A stretch of 64,000 nt of DNA from Thalassospira tepidiphila MCCC 1A03514 (GCF_001662875.1 NZ_JPVZ01000007.1:124001-188000), one strand, 5' to 3'. Positions 41,725-51,168 are shown, numbered from the stretch's first letter. The notes: generated by a model from the letters alone, not told the origin. Made by a program: numbers and translations.

Positions 41725-43644
41725 TCAATTAAGCGGAATGTCGAGCCCTATCCGGAAGGTGCTTGCCTGGGTTGAGCTTACATCCTGATTAAATGAAGAT
41801 TTGAACTTGCTGTTATCCGGCAGGAAACCGAAAGTTACCGGCGTGTTGGCAATGATTTCAAAGCTATGGGACTCATAGTTCGCCAGGCCAATGCCGTCAT
41901 AGGCATATTTGGCATAGATACTTCCGCCATCTTCAAAGGTGATGTCTCCGCCAAGTTCCGCTCTGGCGCGCAGCTTTTCGGTATCTACTTGGCTTCCGTT
42001 ATTATGTGCAATCGGTGGTGCCCGGAAATCCCAAATGCCGCGAAGAGCAACGAATGGCCGATATGTTGGGCCATCTTCGACTTGCAAAACGCGAACAACT
42101 TCCGGGCCGAACGTAAGGTTGCCGAAGTCTATTGTCTGGGCTTCGATCCGCTCTCCGCCAAAGTTTGTGTATGCTTTTTGTTCTTCACGGAAGTAGTTGA
42201 TGCCGATCTGCGGATAAAATTCCCAATTTTCTGAGCGGATGTCGCCGGTCAGATTGGTTTCCAACTGTGAGCGTTCACCGTCATATTTGTCCCAACCCCG
42301 GCCGAGCGGATTGATCTTGTTTTTTGATTTACCCCAGGCAACGCGGCCATCCCAAATCAGGTTTTCATCCAGTCGAGACACCATATAGGGCCCGACCATC
42401 CAGCCTTTTCCCTCACCTTGGCTGTCTTGGCCAGTGGCAGTCGATTTGTACAGGTCATATTGGCCAAGGATGCCAACCATCGTGTCTTTATCAACACGAT
42501 AGTCGATGCCCGTCATAAACAGGCCGAAATCGCTGTCTCCTGCTGTGCCACCCCGACTATCATTTATGCCTTCCCATCTGCCCTTCACCCACAGGTTCAT
42601 CGGGCTTTCAAAATTGGAAAACGCGCTGGGCGGGAGACCACCTGTATTTTGCTCTCCGGCAGCCAGTTCTCCCGTCCAGTTCATCACGCTATTTAGATTT
42701 GCTGCAAAGTTGCCTCTTCCTTCGTTCAACTCCAGTGCAACCGGCAAAGTCAAACCTGTGGATTCCGTCAAGGCATTCCCGAATGCGGCGCTGTCGCCAA
42801 ACAAACCGCCAAGGCTGCCGCCGCCATGGCCAAATCCGCGTCCGGTAATCAATCCGGAAAGGCTAACACTTTGCGACGTCATGTTTCTGATATGAGCAGC
42901 AAGTACAGTCTTGATCGCAGACTGGGATTCTTCAAGGTTCCCGGCGGGGGCAAGTGTGTTGTCAAACAGCTTTAGGCTTGCTGTTCCTTTCACCGTGCCG
43001 CCTGAGTTGCGCAAGGTAAAGGAAATGAAAATATCGCGCCCGGCAATCTGAGGAAGATTGAACGTTAGGGATTGTCCTGCAATGGTGGAGCCGCTCAGAA
43101 TTAGTCCGTCGAAATTAGCAAATGATCCCGGCGTCGTTCCTTGTTGGATGGTGACGGTGAGCGACGATCTTCCTTGGGGCGATCCCGAGAAGGTTGCCCA
43201 AGTCAGGTCACCAGTGCCAGCGCCGCCCGCACTCGCTTCGAGAGAAATGTTGGCGTCACCAAAGGTCGCCCCGCCACTCAGCGAGATTTCCAGCGTATCG
43301 CCCGCTGCAAATCCGGATGGTGCCGGATTTGCCTCCTGGAAGAAGGTCAAGCTGTCGCCGGACACTCTTTTGCTGGCTTCGGTTGTAATCGTCTGTGTCG
43401 GTGTCGCTGCACTGCCACCCGCGTTTGTTACGCTGTAGGCATAGGCGCTATTGGGCGCGACAAGCAAAAATAGTGCAATAATACAGAGCCGCGCGAAGTT
43501 GGTTTTTATCTGCGTTGTCGATTTTGTTTTTTTGTATCGTATTGTTTCATGTTTTATATTTATTTTCAGTGCGTTGTTGGTAAACGCAGTTATAACAAGC
43601 AATACCCGCAACAATATGTGGCCAGACTTAAAACAGCTTTCCAT
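41725..43644 (-). CDS. Autotransporter beta-barrel protein
   Basis: A 639-residue type V secretion protein. A basic, extended N-terminus precedes a hydrophobic signal core (CIIALFLLVAPNSAYAYS). A beta-rich passenger with thin repeats lies at about 75-340 (SLSGGATFGDANISLEASAGGAG). Residues about 350-639 are the barrel (MNLWVKGRWEGIN, GIDYRVDKDTMVGILGQYD), ending FRIGLDIPLN. The passenger is more AT-rich than its neighbours. The 45-50 residue extension before the signal may be an ESPR-like region, or the true start may lie inside; I could not decide. Confidence 0.82.
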   Translation of the reverse strand: MESCFKSGHILLRVLLVITAFTNNALKINIKHETIRYKKTKSTTQIKTNFARLCIIALFLLVAPNSAYAYSVTNAGGSAATPTQTITTEASKRVSGDSLTFFQEANPAPSGFAAGDTLEISLSGGATFGDANISLEASAGGAGTGDLTWATFSGSPQGRSSLTVTIQQGTTPGSFANFDGLILSGSTIAGQSLTFNLPQIAGRDIFISFTLRNSGGTVKGTASLKLFDNTLAPAGNLEESQSAIKTVLAAHIRNMTSQSVSLSGLITGRGFGHGGGSLGGLFGDSAAFGNALTESTGLTLPVALELNEGRGNFAANLNSVMNWTGELAAGEQNTGGLPPSAFSNFESPMNLWVKGRWEGINDSRGGTAGDSDFGLFMTGIDYRVDKDTMVGILGQYDLYKSTATGQDSQGEGKGWMVGPYMVSRLDENLIWDGRVAWGKSKNKINPLGRGWDKYDGERSQLETNLTGDIRSENWEFYPQIGINYFREEQKAYTNFGGERIEAQTIDFGNLTFGPEVVRVLQVEDGPTYRPFVALRGIWDFRAPPIAHNNGSQVDTEKLRARAELGGDITFEDGGSIYAKYAYDGIGLANYESHSFEIIANTPVTFGFLPDNSKFKSSFNQDVSSTQASTFRIGLDIPLN

Positions 43645-44135
43645 AGCTCAATCGTTCTCCCAGACAATGCGTTCTACGCCGCTGTTGTCTTCTGGCTGCT
43701 CTCACAGCAAACAGGGTCATCGTGTTCATGCCATAAGGTTTGCCTTATGAACTGCATCGGGGATGAGAAGAGCTCTGAAAGTCTGCTCTGTTTGCGCCTG
43801 ATCACATCATCGGATTGCAAAACGCCAAGTTTTTTACCCGGGTCAATGCTTCAACGGTTATCCGCCAGACAGGTCTTTGTCTGATGCATGAATTTCCATC
43901 ACGCAAAGACACCTTGAAGATCGGCGAAATTTTCAAGTGAACAAGAAACGCTTCAATCCCCGCGCAAAAAATTAAGCTGCATTTCCGATAAAGAAACATG
44001 CAATTTGGTGCGGGCATACGTTTGCTGCGCTTTGGGGATATTCTGGACGCTTTCTGGATATCGCACCCGGTTTCTAGTGCCGGATCGACCATTTGAATGA
44101 GTTTGGACCCTAGAACGATAGACGTCGAACGTGCG
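43645..44135. other. Upstream region of the autotransporter
   Basis: About 490 bp with no supported gene. AT-rich patches near 43980-44000 could hold a promoter for the minus-strand autotransporter. A minus-strand frame at 43802-44239 gives a Ser/Arg-rich shadow with no family likeness. Confidence 0.45.
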
Positions 44136-44420
44136 TTAGAGGCAGGCGAGTGCGCGGCTGGAGATCGATACCGAATTCTTTGCCGGGTCCTTGAGGTTCG
44201 CGAACTGGTAGCTGTCGGCCTGATGGATCGGTCCGACATCGACCCCGGATTTGATCAGGGCGTTTCGGGTGCTTTCGACATCCTCGACTTCAAAGACCAG
44301 TTTGATCAAAGACTGGCCCGCTTTCTGACCTTTGCCTGCCGGATGCGGCATCAGGATCAGGCCCCATCGGCACGGCGCAGTTCGATGATGCGATCATCGT
44401 CTGATGGATAGGGTGCTTTA
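44136..44420 (-). pseudogene. Truncated, frameshifted VOC (glyoxalase-family) gene
   Basis: The minus strand reads APYPSDDDRIIELRRADG, then after a frame change GLILMPHPAGKGQK...LIKLVFEVEDVESTRNALIKSGVDVGP...FANLKDPAKNSVSISSRAL, ending in a stop at 44136. That is the second half of a VOC-family metalloenzyme fold. The first half is missing: immediately upstream lie the Fur box and the FecI gene. The frame break falls near 44357. Both defects make it a relic. Confidence 0.75.
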
Positions 44421-44427
44421 TTGCTGT

Positions 44428-44447
44428 TGATAATCAGTATCATTTGC
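44428..44447. promoter_or_regulatory. Fur box
   Basis: TGATAATCAGTATCATTTGC resembles the Fur consensus GATAATGATAATCATTATC (both GATAAT and ATCATT halves). It lies about 60 bp upstream of the FecI start, so iron-bound Fur should repress the operon. Confidence 0.72.
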
Positions 44448-44507
44448 GCTAAGCGTGTCATCCCATGCGGGCACTGGCTTGCCCGCATCGTGCAAAGGAC
44501 ATTCTGA

Positions 44508-45035
44508 TTGGCTTCAAACGCGACATCAAATGTGACGTCATTGGCGCTGTTCATGCGCCAGCGATCCGCACTTGTGAACTATGCCAGCAGCATCATCGGC
44601 AGCCGCGTGCAGGCCGAAGATCTGGTGCAGGAAGCATGGTTGCGGTTTGATGCGGCGACCAAGGGACGGTTTCTCGATGATACCACCGGTTATCTGTACC
44701 GGATCGTGCGCAATCTGGCCCTTGATAGCAAACGCCAGATTGCCCGCGAAAGCAGCCTGACGGGTGCATCTGACTATGACGTTGCCGTGCAAACGCGCGC
44801 ATCCGACAGCCCGGACCCGGAAACGGTTGCGGTGTACAAGGATGAATACGCGATCTTGATGCAAGCGCTTTCCGAACTGCCCGAACGCACGCGGATTGCC
44901 TGCGAGATGCATCGGGTTGGCGGGGCGAAACTGCGCGAGATTGCCGATTATCTCGATATTTCCGTGCCGCTTGCTCATAAGCTTGTATCCGAGGGCATTG
45001 ATCATTGCCGTGAACGGCTGGGTGGCTGGCCATGA
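44508..45035 (+). CDS. FecI-family ECF sigma factor
   Basis: A 175-residue ECF sigma factor. Region 2 is NYASSIIGSRVQAEDLVQEAWLRFDAA, with the -10 recognition helix GYLYRIVRNLALD. Region 4 is LSELPERTRIACEMHRVGGAKLREIADYLDISVPLAHKLVSEGID. It is followed by FecR and a TonB receptor, so it responds to siderophore binding. The TTG at 44508 has AAAGGA eight bases upstream; an ATG at 44553 is the alternative. Confidence 0.85.
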   Translation: MASNATSNVTSLALFMRQRSALVNYASSIIGSRVQAEDLVQEAWLRFDAATKGRFLDDTTGYLYRIVRNLALDSKRQIARESSLTGASDYDVAVQTRASDSPDPETVAVYKDEYAILMQALSELPERTRIACEMHRVGGAKLREIADYLDISVPLAHKLVSEGIDHCRERLGGWP

Positions 45036-45169
45036 GGATCATTCATTGCCCGATCAAACAGTCTGACCTTGCAGAAATTTGCGCCATAACCCGCACAGAT
45101 GGTGACGTGTTGCGTGATATCGGCTATATCGCCCTGATCGCACCAAGCGGTGCAACGGGGGCGCAATAG
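45032..45169 (+). CDS. 45-residue coupled ORF between fecI and fecR
   Basis: ATGA overlap with the end of FecI and a stop 4 bases before FecR, so its translation is probably coupled to both. The peptide MRIIHCPIKQSDLAEICAIT...GDVLRDIGYIALIAPSG has ordinary composition for a globular or membrane-associated peptide. I know no homologue. It may be a real small protein or only a spacer that keeps ribosomes moving. Confidence 0.5.
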   Translation: MRIIHCPIKQSDLAEICAITRTDGDVLRDIGYIALIAPSGATGAQ

Positions 45170-45173
45170 GGTG

Positions 45174-46274
45174 ATGGCAGAGATAACCGATCCAGTTCAA
45201 GAACAGGCGGGCAAGGCCGCGACCGAATGGTTGATCCGCCTGCAGGAAGATCCGGAAAACCCGGAACTGCAAGCACGGTTTGCCGACTGGTGTGCCGAGG
45301 ATCCGGCCCATCTTGATGCCTGGAACGCCACACGAAAGACCGCCGATCTGATGGCGACGGCCGAACCGTCTGGTACGGCCGATTGGCAGGCGTTCCTCGC
45401 GGCGCGCTGTGAGGCTGGCGACAAAGGTGCTGGGGACGGTCAACAGAATGACGCGGTCGCGGCGCTTTTGAATATTGATTACGAAAAGGCCGTTGCCGAG
45501 GGCAAGGTCATCTCGGCGCAAACCCGGTTTCAAAAGCGCGGCAATATGTCCTGGCGCGGGATCGGGCTTGGCGGAGTGGCGGTGGCCGCATCCCTTGTGG
45601 CCGCCATCATCGGGCCGGATATAGCCACCCGAATGCAGGCCGATCATGTGACCGCAACAGGCGAGATGCGCACCATAACGCTTTCTGATAACAGCACGGT
45701 GACCCTTGCACCGGAAAGCGCGATTACGGTGCATTTTGACGGGTCAACACGCTTTGTCGAGCTGCTCGATGGCGAGGCGTTTTTTGACGTCACCCCGGAC
45801 CCGCAAAAGCCGTTTCGCGTTGGGGCCGATCAGGTGACGGTAACGGTGCTTGGCACCGGGTTTGATGTATCCGAAGGCAATGCGGTCTCCATGGTTGGCG
45901 TCGAACACGGACGGGTACAGGTCGAAAATGCCGCCAATGTTCCGGCGGTTTTTGAAATTCTTGAGGCCGGGCAGAATGTCCGGGTCGGGCAGAACGGCAC
46001 GGTGACCCGTCATCCTTCGCCGACAAGCCAGATCGGTGCCTGGCGCAAGAACCAGCTGATCGCACAGGATCAACCATTATCCGACGTTGTTGATCAGCTT
46101 CGGCGCTATTTCAATGGCACCATCCTGATCACCGATGAGGTGTTGGCCGCCCAGACGGTCACCGGGGTCTATCGCCTTGATGATCCGGTATCGGCCTTGC
46201 GCGGCATGGCACGGGCGCAAAAGGCAACGGTGCGTGAAATCACCCCGTGGGTTCTGGTCGTCTCGAAGTCCTGA
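45174..46274 (+). CDS. FecR-family anti-sigma/signal-transfer protein
   Basis: A 366-residue inner-membrane regulator. The cytoplasmic N-terminal domain (AATEWLIRLQEDPENPELQARFADWCAEDPAHLDAWN) has the usual FecR DUF4880-type motif and binds the sigma factor. A membrane helix lies near residues 130-145 (IGLGGVAVAASLVAAIIG), then a periplasmic FecR domain (GEMRTITLSDNSTVTLAPESAI, FDVTPDPQKPFRVGADQVTVTVLGTGF). It relays the receptor signal to FecI. The ATG at 45174 or GTG at 45171 are equally possible. Confidence 0.85.
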   Translation: MAEITDPVQEQAGKAATEWLIRLQEDPENPELQARFADWCAEDPAHLDAWNATRKTADLMATAEPSGTADWQAFLAARCEAGDKGAGDGQQNDAVAALLNIDYEKAVAEGKVISAQTRFQKRGNMSWRGIGLGGVAVAASLVAAIIGPDIATRMQADHVTATGEMRTITLSDNSTVTLAPESAITVHFDGSTRFVELLDGEAFFDVTPDPQKPFRVGADQVTVTVLGTGFDVSEGNAVSMVGVEHGRVQVENAANVPAVFEILEAGQNVRVGQNGTVTRHPSPTSQIGAWRKNQLIAQDQPLSDVVDQLRRYFNGTILITDEVLAAQTVTGVYRLDDPVSALRGMARAQKATVREITPWVLVVSKS

Positions 46275-46432
46275 TGGCGGTGGGGGCTGGATTTCGGCCC
46301 CGTTTATGCTCACTTGCCAGAAAAATAATGCCTTTCAAATCCGCAGAAATTTGCGGGTTTGGAGCCATCCTGATGATTTCCCATAAAAATTTTTGAAAAA
46401 ACAGAACCGGCATCCGTTTTGTCTTTTATGCG

Positions 46433-46461
46433 AAATTGAGAAGCGTTTGCATTCTCAATTT
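46433..46461. promoter_or_regulatory. Inverted repeat upstream of the TonB receptor
   Basis: AAATTGAGAA-N9-TTCTCAATTT, perfect 10-bp arms, 37 bases before the receptor ATG. It could be a regulator site for iron control or a 5' leader hairpin; the spacing differs from the classic Fur 19-mer. Confidence 0.5.
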
Positions 46462-46498
46462 GTTTCAGGCATAGGACATGAAACGGAGATAGAAGAAA

Positions 46499-48910
46499 AT
46501 GAACAATGGGGGTGCAGCTCGACTGCAAAAACGTGGTCGTGTTGTGGTAATAGCCAGCGCCTTGATGATGACAACCGCCTTGGCGCCGGTCGTGATGTTT
46601 GCACCTGACGCAAATGCACAGGTCAGTGCGGGCGGGATCAATGCCGAGCACACATTTGATATTCCGACCCAGTCACTGACCAGTGCCTTGGCCCAGTTTG
46701 GTGTGCAGGCCGGTGTGCAGGTCACTGTCGACGGGGCGCTGGCGCGCGGAATTGATGCGCCGGCGATCAATGGCAGCATGCGCGCAAGCACCGCCCTTGA
46801 GGCGCTTCTGCGCGGGTCGGGGCTTGACTATGACGTGACCAGCGATGGCACGGTTGTGATCGAAGCCGTCACCAGCAGTGCCGGCGAAGAAGTTCTCGAT
46901 ACGCTTCGGGTCGAGGCCAATGCGGCAGAGGCATCTGATCCGACCAATGCCATCACCGACAGTTTTGTTGCATCGCGCTCGCGGACCGCTTCCAAAACCG
47001 ATACGCCCATTTTGGATGATTCATCGGCGGTTTCGGTGGTGACGCAGAAAGAAATGGAAACCCGCAACGTTCAAGATCTGCAGCAGGCAGTGGCCTATAC
47101 TGCCGGTGTGCAGGCGGGCGAATATGGTTCGGATGTCCGCTATGACTATGTTCGTATCCGTGGTTTCGGGCAGCAGAATCTTGGGGCATACCGTGACGGG
47201 CTGCCATCGCGGATTTACAATTTTACCAACAGTCGTCCGGAGGCCTATGGCCTGCAGCAGGTTGATGTGCTCAAGGGGTCGACATCCAGCCTTTTTGGCA
47301 TGAATGCCCCGGGCGGTTTGGTCAATATGACAACCAAGCGCCCGCAGGATGAAGCCAGCGGCGAAGTTATGACCACCTTTGGTGAAAATCATCTGCGCGG
47401 CGCGGGCGATGTGACGGGTCCGGTTGGCGAAAACAGCAACTGGTCCTATCGCCTGACGGCCTTGTGGCAGGATGCCGAGCGCGGACAGGACTATTCGCAG
47501 GATGACCGCATCTATGTCGCACCGGCCTTTACCTATGCCCCCAATGCGGATACCAAGCTGACCATCCTGACGAGCTATAGCGACCGGGAAAGCGGCCTTG
47601 GTTATGGCTTTCCAGCCGGGATCGAAACGAGCCGTGATGCGTTCTTCGGGGAGCCTGACTTCAACAATTTCGATACCGAAGAAACTAATATCGGTTACGA
47701 GCTGTCGCACCAGATCAATGATAAGCTCGAGTTTCGTCAGAATGCGCGCTACACCCATGTCGATCTGACGTATGAAACGGTCTATCTCAACGATACCACG
47801 CCGCTTGGCAATCGATATGCTTTTGCGATTTACGGTGAACTTGATCGTTTCGCCATTGATAACCAGCTACAGTATGACACTGCCATCAACGATACCCTCG
47901 ACAGCAAGACGTTGGTTGGGCTGGATTACAACCGCGATCAGAACCGTGAACGCCGCTTTGATGGCACGGCCAGTCCGATTGATCCCTATAATCCATCCTA
48001 TTGCGGGATGTCGTGTATCGATATCGATTTCACCTCAGATACCGAAATTACCCAGGCGGCCTATGGCCTTTATGCGCAGGAACAGTTGACGATTGCCGAC
48101 GACTGGATCGCAACCGTTGGCGGGCGTTTCGATTATGTTCAAAGCGACACTGACACGATCAGCAGTGGTACGACCGACGAACGTGATGATCACAAATTCA
48201 CATCGCGTTTTGGTCTGACCTATAAGGCGACCAACGAAGTGTCGGTTTATGGGAATTATTCGGAATCCTACCAGCCAGTTTATTCCAGCCTGGCGTCGCG
48301 ACCGGATGGGGTTAAGCCGCAGGAAGGAACGCAATACGAACTTGGCGTGAAATACCAGCCAGAAGCAATCGATGCACTGTTTACGGCGGCGGTGTTTGAT
48401 CTGACCCAGGAAAACGTCTCACAGTACGATTCCGGGTCCGCTACCTACAAGCAAATTGGCGAAATCAATTCGCGCGGACTTGAGCTTGAAGGTAAAATGT
48501 CGCTGGGTGAGCAGACGAACATGACGGTGGCCTATACTTTCCTTGATGCTGAAATCAAGGATGATGCCACGGCAGCCAACATCGGCAACCGCCCGGCAAA
48601 CGTGCCCAAGCATCAGGCTTCAGCCTGGCTTGATTACACCATCCCGGGGCAGGGCGCGCTTGGCGATCTGACCCTTGGCGGTGGTGTGCGTTTTGTCGGT
48701 GAACGTCAGCGCAATGATGGCAATACCGAAACCCTGCCGTCAAACAGCGTGTTTGATGCAGCCATCAACTATGCCGTGACAGATGACGTCAGTCTGTCCG
48801 TGAACGCCACCAACCTGTTTGATCGGGAATATGTTTCTTCAAATACATTCGGCAGCCGTTACTACGGCGAAGGTCGTACGGTTCTGGCGACCCTGAAATA
48901 CAGCTGGTAA
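46499..48910 (+). CDS. TonB-dependent siderophore receptor with signalling domain
   Basis: An 803-residue outer-membrane receptor. The signal peptide ends at ANAQ near residue 41. An STN signalling domain follows (about 45-125: FDIPTQSLTSALAQFGVQAGVQVTVD). The TonB plug starts near 165 (SAVSVVTQKEMETRNVQDLQQAVAYTAGVQAG) and the barrel ends in LATLKYSW with a terminal aromatic. The STN domain and the adjacent FecI/FecR pair show a transcription-signalling receptor of the FpvA/FoxA kind. Ligand unknown. Confidence 0.88.
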   Translation: MNNGGAARLQKRGRVVVIASALMMTTALAPVVMFAPDANAQVSAGGINAEHTFDIPTQSLTSALAQFGVQAGVQVTVDGALARGIDAPAINGSMRASTALEALLRGSGLDYDVTSDGTVVIEAVTSSAGEEVLDTLRVEANAAEASDPTNAITDSFVASRSRTASKTDTPILDDSSAVSVVTQKEMETRNVQDLQQAVAYTAGVQAGEYGSDVRYDYVRIRGFGQQNLGAYRDGLPSRIYNFTNSRPEAYGLQQVDVLKGSTSSLFGMNAPGGLVNMTTKRPQDEASGEVMTTFGENHLRGAGDVTGPVGENSNWSYRLTALWQDAERGQDYSQDDRIYVAPAFTYAPNADTKLTILTSYSDRESGLGYGFPAGIETSRDAFFGEPDFNNFDTEETNIGYELSHQINDKLEFRQNARYTHVDLTYETVYLNDTTPLGNRYAFAIYGELDRFAIDNQLQYDTAINDTLDSKTLVGLDYNRDQNRERRFDGTASPIDPYNPSYCGMSCIDIDFTSDTEITQAAYGLYAQEQLTIADDWIATVGGRFDYVQSDTDTISSGTTDERDDHKFTSRFGLTYKATNEVSVYGNYSESYQPVYSSLASRPDGVKPQEGTQYELGVKYQPEAIDALFTAAVFDLTQENVSQYDSGSATYKQIGEINSRGLELEGKMSLGEQTNMTVAYTFLDAEIKDDATAANIGNRPANVPKHQASAWLDYTIPGQGALGDLTLGGGVRFVGERQRNDGNTETLPSNSVFDAAINYAVTDDVSLSVNATNLFDREYVSSNTFGSRYYGEGRTVLATLKYSW

Positions 48911-48928
48911 CGCGAAGCCTTTAAACAG

Positions 48929-48963
48929 AAGCGGCCGCCCATCATTAAGACGGGCGGCCGCTT
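48929..48963. terminator. Bidirectional intrinsic terminator
   Basis: AAGCGGCCGCCC and GGGCGGCCGCTT arms with an 11-base loop, followed by GATTTTT, between convergent receptor and DUF2125 genes. Confidence 0.75.
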
Positions 48964-48989
48964 GATTTTTCGGGACGGGGTATAAGGAC

Positions 48990-50153
48990 CTAGCTGCCGT
49001 CGGCAGTACGAAAGACCGTCAGGCCGTTGACGACAACCCGCCCATCGGGCAGCAACTGCCCATCATATTCGGTGGTGCCTTGTGGTCCCGGACGTCCGGC
49101 GGCAAGGCCGTTCACGGCAAAGGGAACAAGCGCGCCAAGGATGGTCGGGTTGTCGGGGGTTCCCAAAAGGTCAACCAGCTTTTCCTGACCCAGAAGTCTG
49201 AAATCAAAATCACCGGTGAAGCCATAGCGTGCGGCGGCCTGTGCCAGGAATTCGCCAGAACCCAGCGCCTCAAGCCCGCGGGATTCAACATAGAATTCAT
49301 CAACCTTGACCGGGGCACCGTTCTGGGCGGCCTTTTTCCACAGCGCATCGCCGATTTGGCGGCGGGCAAAGCGCGGGGCGGTGCCGGTCAGGATATCGTT
49401 GAAACCCTTTGCAATGATCGGTTGGGCATCCGACCAGGGCAGGCCGGCACTACTTGTTTTGACCCGCACCGTGCGCGGCTGCAGAAGGCTTGGCAGCCAC
49501 AAACCATCATGGGAATAATCAAGGTGGGTTGCGCCGTCTTTATCAGGATAAAGCGTGAAGTTGGCCGATTTGATCGAGCCGCGCTTTTCGCGGTTGGGGC
49601 CCGTCCACTCGGCCGCCTGCCAGGCGATCTTGGCCATTTCCGGCAGCCATTGAATGATCAGGCCATTGATCAGCCAGTGCTTGCGCGAAACCGGCTCGTC
49701 CCCGACCAGAAAATCGGCAAATCCGTCAAAGGTAACCGGCACATTGCGCGCGGTATCCCAGCGCAGATAACCGCCGACATTGCGGAGCGTCAGGTCGCGT
49801 TGATCCGTGGTTGCCTCGGCCAGCATTTTGGCCTGTTCGGGCAGTTTGACATCAAGATCAACCTGATTTGCACTATCGGTATCGCGCACCGTGACCAGAA
49901 CGTCATCCATCGCCAGTTGGCGCGGGCTGGAATAGCCGCTGAGATCAAGGGAAACCGCGTCATAAACCAGTTCGACCGCATCGCCATCCACGGGGCGGGC
50001 ATCGACCTCGGTCGCGGAAATGCCCGATTGCATCAGGATCGCATCAACGGCAGTCCGGGCATCTTCGACGGAAATAGCGTCGGCACGGGTGGTCAGGCCG
50101 GCAATCGAAATTGCCAGAACGCCAAAGCCGGTAAGTGCCTTTCGCAACTGCAT
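48990..50153 (-). CDS. DUF2125-like periplasmic protein
   Basis: A 387-residue protein with an N-terminal signal peptide (LTGFGVLAISIAGLTTRADA). The body is beta-rich (VELVYDAVSLDLSGYSSPRQLAMDDVLVTV, NVGGYLRWDTARNVPVTFDGFADFLVG) and ends with a repeated strand pattern (YDGQLLPDGRVVVNGLTVF) typical of DUF2125 family members in Alphaproteobacteria. Function unknown; an envelope role is likely by location. It stands alone. Confidence 0.6.
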   Translation of the reverse strand: MQLRKALTGFGVLAISIAGLTTRADAISVEDARTAVDAILMQSGISATEVDARPVDGDAVELVYDAVSLDLSGYSSPRQLAMDDVLVTVRDTDSANQVDLDVKLPEQAKMLAEATTDQRDLTLRNVGGYLRWDTARNVPVTFDGFADFLVGDEPVSRKHWLINGLIIQWLPEMAKIAWQAAEWTGPNREKRGSIKSANFTLYPDKDGATHLDYSHDGLWLPSLLQPRTVRVKTSSAGLPWSDAQPIIAKGFNDILTGTAPRFARRQIGDALWKKAAQNGAPVKVDEFYVESRGLEALGSGEFLAQAAARYGFTGDFDFRLLGQEKLVDLLGTPDNPTILGALVPFAVNGLAAGRPGPQGTTEYDGQLLPDGRVVVNGLTVFRTADGS

Positions 50154-50364
50154 GACGGGATCCTTTTGCTTGCCAGAAGGGGGAAATACGCCCTCTGTTG
50201 GTAACGCAGGCCAGAGTTTACCCCAAATTTGGTAATGTTAGGGCAAAGTAATTCAGATGTGATGCAGGTCACCCTTGGGGAATTTCGCCACGATCGGTCA
50301 TAACTGACAGGATGCTGTCAGGAGGGGCTGGCTATAAAGCTGGTCAGCGACGACGAAGGGGGAG

Positions 50365-51036
50365 TTATTTGTTCGCGCAGTCGAACGTGTCACGCGCTTG
50401 TGGTGTTGCGACACCGCACAGGAAGGTCTCAACCGCGCGGGAAACACGTTCAGCAATCTGCTGATCGGTCATTGGCGGGCGCGGATTGTGTTTCATGATG
50501 CGCGACAGCCAGTCTCCGATGACCATGGATTCAAACATTTCCGCCGAATGTTCCGGGTCGTCGACGATCATATTGCCAAGCTTTTGTTGCCTTGAAAGGT
50601 AATCGGCAAGGTGCTTGCGCGTGCTGTCGGGGCCAACTTCAAAGAATTTCTCGATCAAGGGTAGAAAATGCTGGCCTTCGGAATACAGAATCTGGGTGAA
50701 GCGGGCGACTTCCTCGGTTACAATCTTTTGGGCCAGTTTCGTGCCGAAGTCCGTAAGGGCATCACGGGGAGGGAGATCGGTTTCCAGCGAAATATGCAGT
50801 TCGGCTGAGAATTCTTTGCATTGCTCGGTCATGACCGCAGCCAGCAAACCATCCTTTCCGCCAAACGCTTCGTACAGGGTTGTGCGCGACCCGCCAGATT
50901 TTGAAATCACGTCATTGAGGGTCACGCCAGCAAAGCCACGTTCAAGCAATAACGCCCATGCAGCATCCATCATTGCACGACGGCGTGCAGTACCGCGAGA
51001 ATGTTGTTTTTCAAGCTTTTCGGGCGTTTCACTCAT
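50365..51036 (-). CDS. TetR/AcrR-family transcriptional repressor
   Basis: A 223-residue regulator. The N-terminal helix-turn-helix is GTARRRAMMDAAWALLLERGFAGVTLNDVISKSGGSRTTLYEAFGGKDGLL. The C-terminal part is a helical ligand-binding domain with an ATP-free AcrR-like shape. It is divergent from the RND pump genes, and the 17-bp palindrome at 51087-51103 lies between them, so it is probably the local repressor. The ATG at 51036 was chosen; the longer frame to 51129 overlaps the operator. Confidence 0.85.
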   Translation of the reverse strand: MSETPEKLEKQHSRGTARRRAMMDAAWALLLERGFAGVTLNDVISKSGGSRTTLYEAFGGKDGLLAAVMTEQCKEFSAELHISLETDLPPRDALTDFGTKLAQKIVTEEVARFTQILYSEGQHFLPLIEKFFEVGPDSTRKHLADYLSRQQKLGNMIVDDPEHSAEMFESMVIGDWLSRIMKHNPRPPMTDQQIAERVSRAVETFLCGVATPQARDTFDCANK

Positions 51037-51086
51037 CTTTCTTGGCTCTGCTGTTTTTGGCTCTTGATCGTGCAGCGCACAATGTG

Positions 51087-51103
51087 TACTGTACCGTACA
51101 GTA
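51087..51103. promoter_or_regulatory. TetR-type operator between regulator and efflux operon
   Basis: TACTGTAC-C-GTACAGTA, a perfect inverted repeat with one central base, in the divergent intergenic region. It is a good candidate site for the adjacent TetR protein. Confidence 0.7.
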
Positions 51104-51168
51104 TTTATAAAAGCAATGGCAAAGCGCACACCACACGGCTTTGCGCGGACTTAGAAGGAATAAGCATT

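Noticed and set aside
43802-44239. 145-codon minus-strand frame beside the autotransporter
   Set aside because: Ser/Arg-rich low-complexity start, no ribosome site, and it crosses the decayed VOC gene in another frame.
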